Source of the DNA: Candidatus Nitrosopumilus sp.
GTDB taxonomy: Archaea; Thermoproteota; Nitrososphaeria; Nitrososphaerales; Nitrosopumilaceae
Reading direction: 5' to 3'
Assembly (NCBI GenBank): GCA_029861085.1
Contig: JAOUAE010000100.1
Coordinates: forward strand, 1-5,174
Length of the DNA: 5,174 nucleotides
This document shows positions 4,840 through 5,174 of the stretch, one piece after another (the first letter of the stretch is position 1; each line of letters begins with the position of its first letter). A program made the translations under genes and the position numbers. The notes under the pieces are model-generated. The model was given only the letters and a program-made list of their open reading frames with translations, searched no databases and was not told the DNA's origin.

Positions 4840-5174
4840 ATGGATACAATTGTAGTTTTAGATTTTGGTTCGCAGTATAGCCATTTAATTTGTAGAAGAA
4901 TTAGAGAGTTTTCTGTTTATGCAGAACTTGTTTCTTACGATATTAGCTATGAAGAATTACAAAAGCACAATCCAAAGGGAATAATTTTTTCAGGAGGTCC
5001 ATCAAGTATTTATAATTCAGATGCCCCTGCTCCAGACAATAAAATTTTTGAAATGAATTTACCATTACTTGGAATTTGTTATGGACATCAATTAATTGTA
5101 AACAAATATGGCGGTAAAGTAAAAAGGGCAAATAAAGAATATGGTTCATCTTTACTTACAATCGTCAATGATAA
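4840..5174 (+). CDS. guaA: GMP synthase (glutamine-hydrolysing), N-terminal part cut by the window edge
   Basis: GuaA makes GMP from XMP, ATP and glutamine, the step after GuaB. Only the first 111 residues are present, all in the class I glutamine amidotransferase domain, which frees ammonia from glutamine. It opens VVLDFGSQYSHLICRRIREF (5-24), then GIIFSGGPSS (47-56), the nucleophile elbow GICYGHQ (78-84, catalytic Cys80), GGKV (91-94) and KEYGSS (99-104). The DFGSQY opening resembles the fused bacterial-type enzyme more than the split euryarchaeal subunit, which usually begins DNGGQY. An ATP-pyrophosphatase domain is thus expected beyond the edge (inference). The ATG at 4840 is chosen because the earlier ATG at 4835, which overlaps the preceding stop, leads to a TAG after six codons. 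The frame is open to the last base. Confidence 0.95.
   Translation, partial: MDTIVVLDFGSQYSHLICRRIREFSVYAELVSYDISYEELQKHNPKGIIFSGGPSSIYNSDAPAPDNKIFEMNLPLLGICYGHQLIVNKYGGKVKRANKEYGSSLLTIVND

Noticed and set aside
4943..5149. 68-codon - strand ORF
   Set aside because: It is antisense to guaA, whose amidotransferase motifs run through the same bases.

Overview
The window looks like chromosomal DNA from an ammonia-oxidising archaeon of the Nitrosopumilus/Nitrosarchaeum type (Nitrososphaerota, formerly Thaumarchaeota). This is inferred from the strong A+T richness, TATA-like boxes placed about 26 bases before start codons (leaderless transcripts), oligo-T tracts after stops instead of GC-rich terminators, and an archaeal-type pterin kinase (MptE) beside a divergent dihydropteroate synthase homologue. 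I did not identify the species.

Layout. Bases 1-74 probably hold the last codons of a + strand gene whose stop overlaps that of a small two-membrane-span protein on the - strand (71-541). Bases 542-1124 are a long A+T-rich spacer with no large gene. It does hold a 30-codon - strand micro-ORF (716-808) with a well-placed TATA box and a T-rich tail, a 19-bp palindrome, an imperfect hairpin and a doubtful + strand ORF. Next come two - strand genes: guaB (IMP dehydrogenase, 1125-2555) and, upstream of it, a dihydropteroate synthase homologue (2601-3452). Thirty-four bases away, and divergent from it, starts mptE (6-hydroxymethyl-7,8-dihydropterin pyrophosphokinase, 3487-4224). Then follow an unrecognised coiled-coil protein (4260-4835) and, four bases further on, the start of guaA (GMP synthase), cut by the window edge.

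How the genes fit together. GuaB makes XMP from IMP and GuaA makes GMP from XMP. GMP becomes GTP, the precursor of the pterin ring. MptE then activates 6-hydroxymethyl-dihydropterin, and the dihydropteroate synthase homologue is the expected user of that diphosphate. The block therefore links guanine nucleotide supply with pterin cofactor synthesis (inference from context). The points most worth checking are the micro-ORF, the missing Arg-Tyr pair in the GuaB flap, the altered loop 2 of the dihydropteroate synthase homologue, and the unknown protein apparently co-transcribed with guaA.
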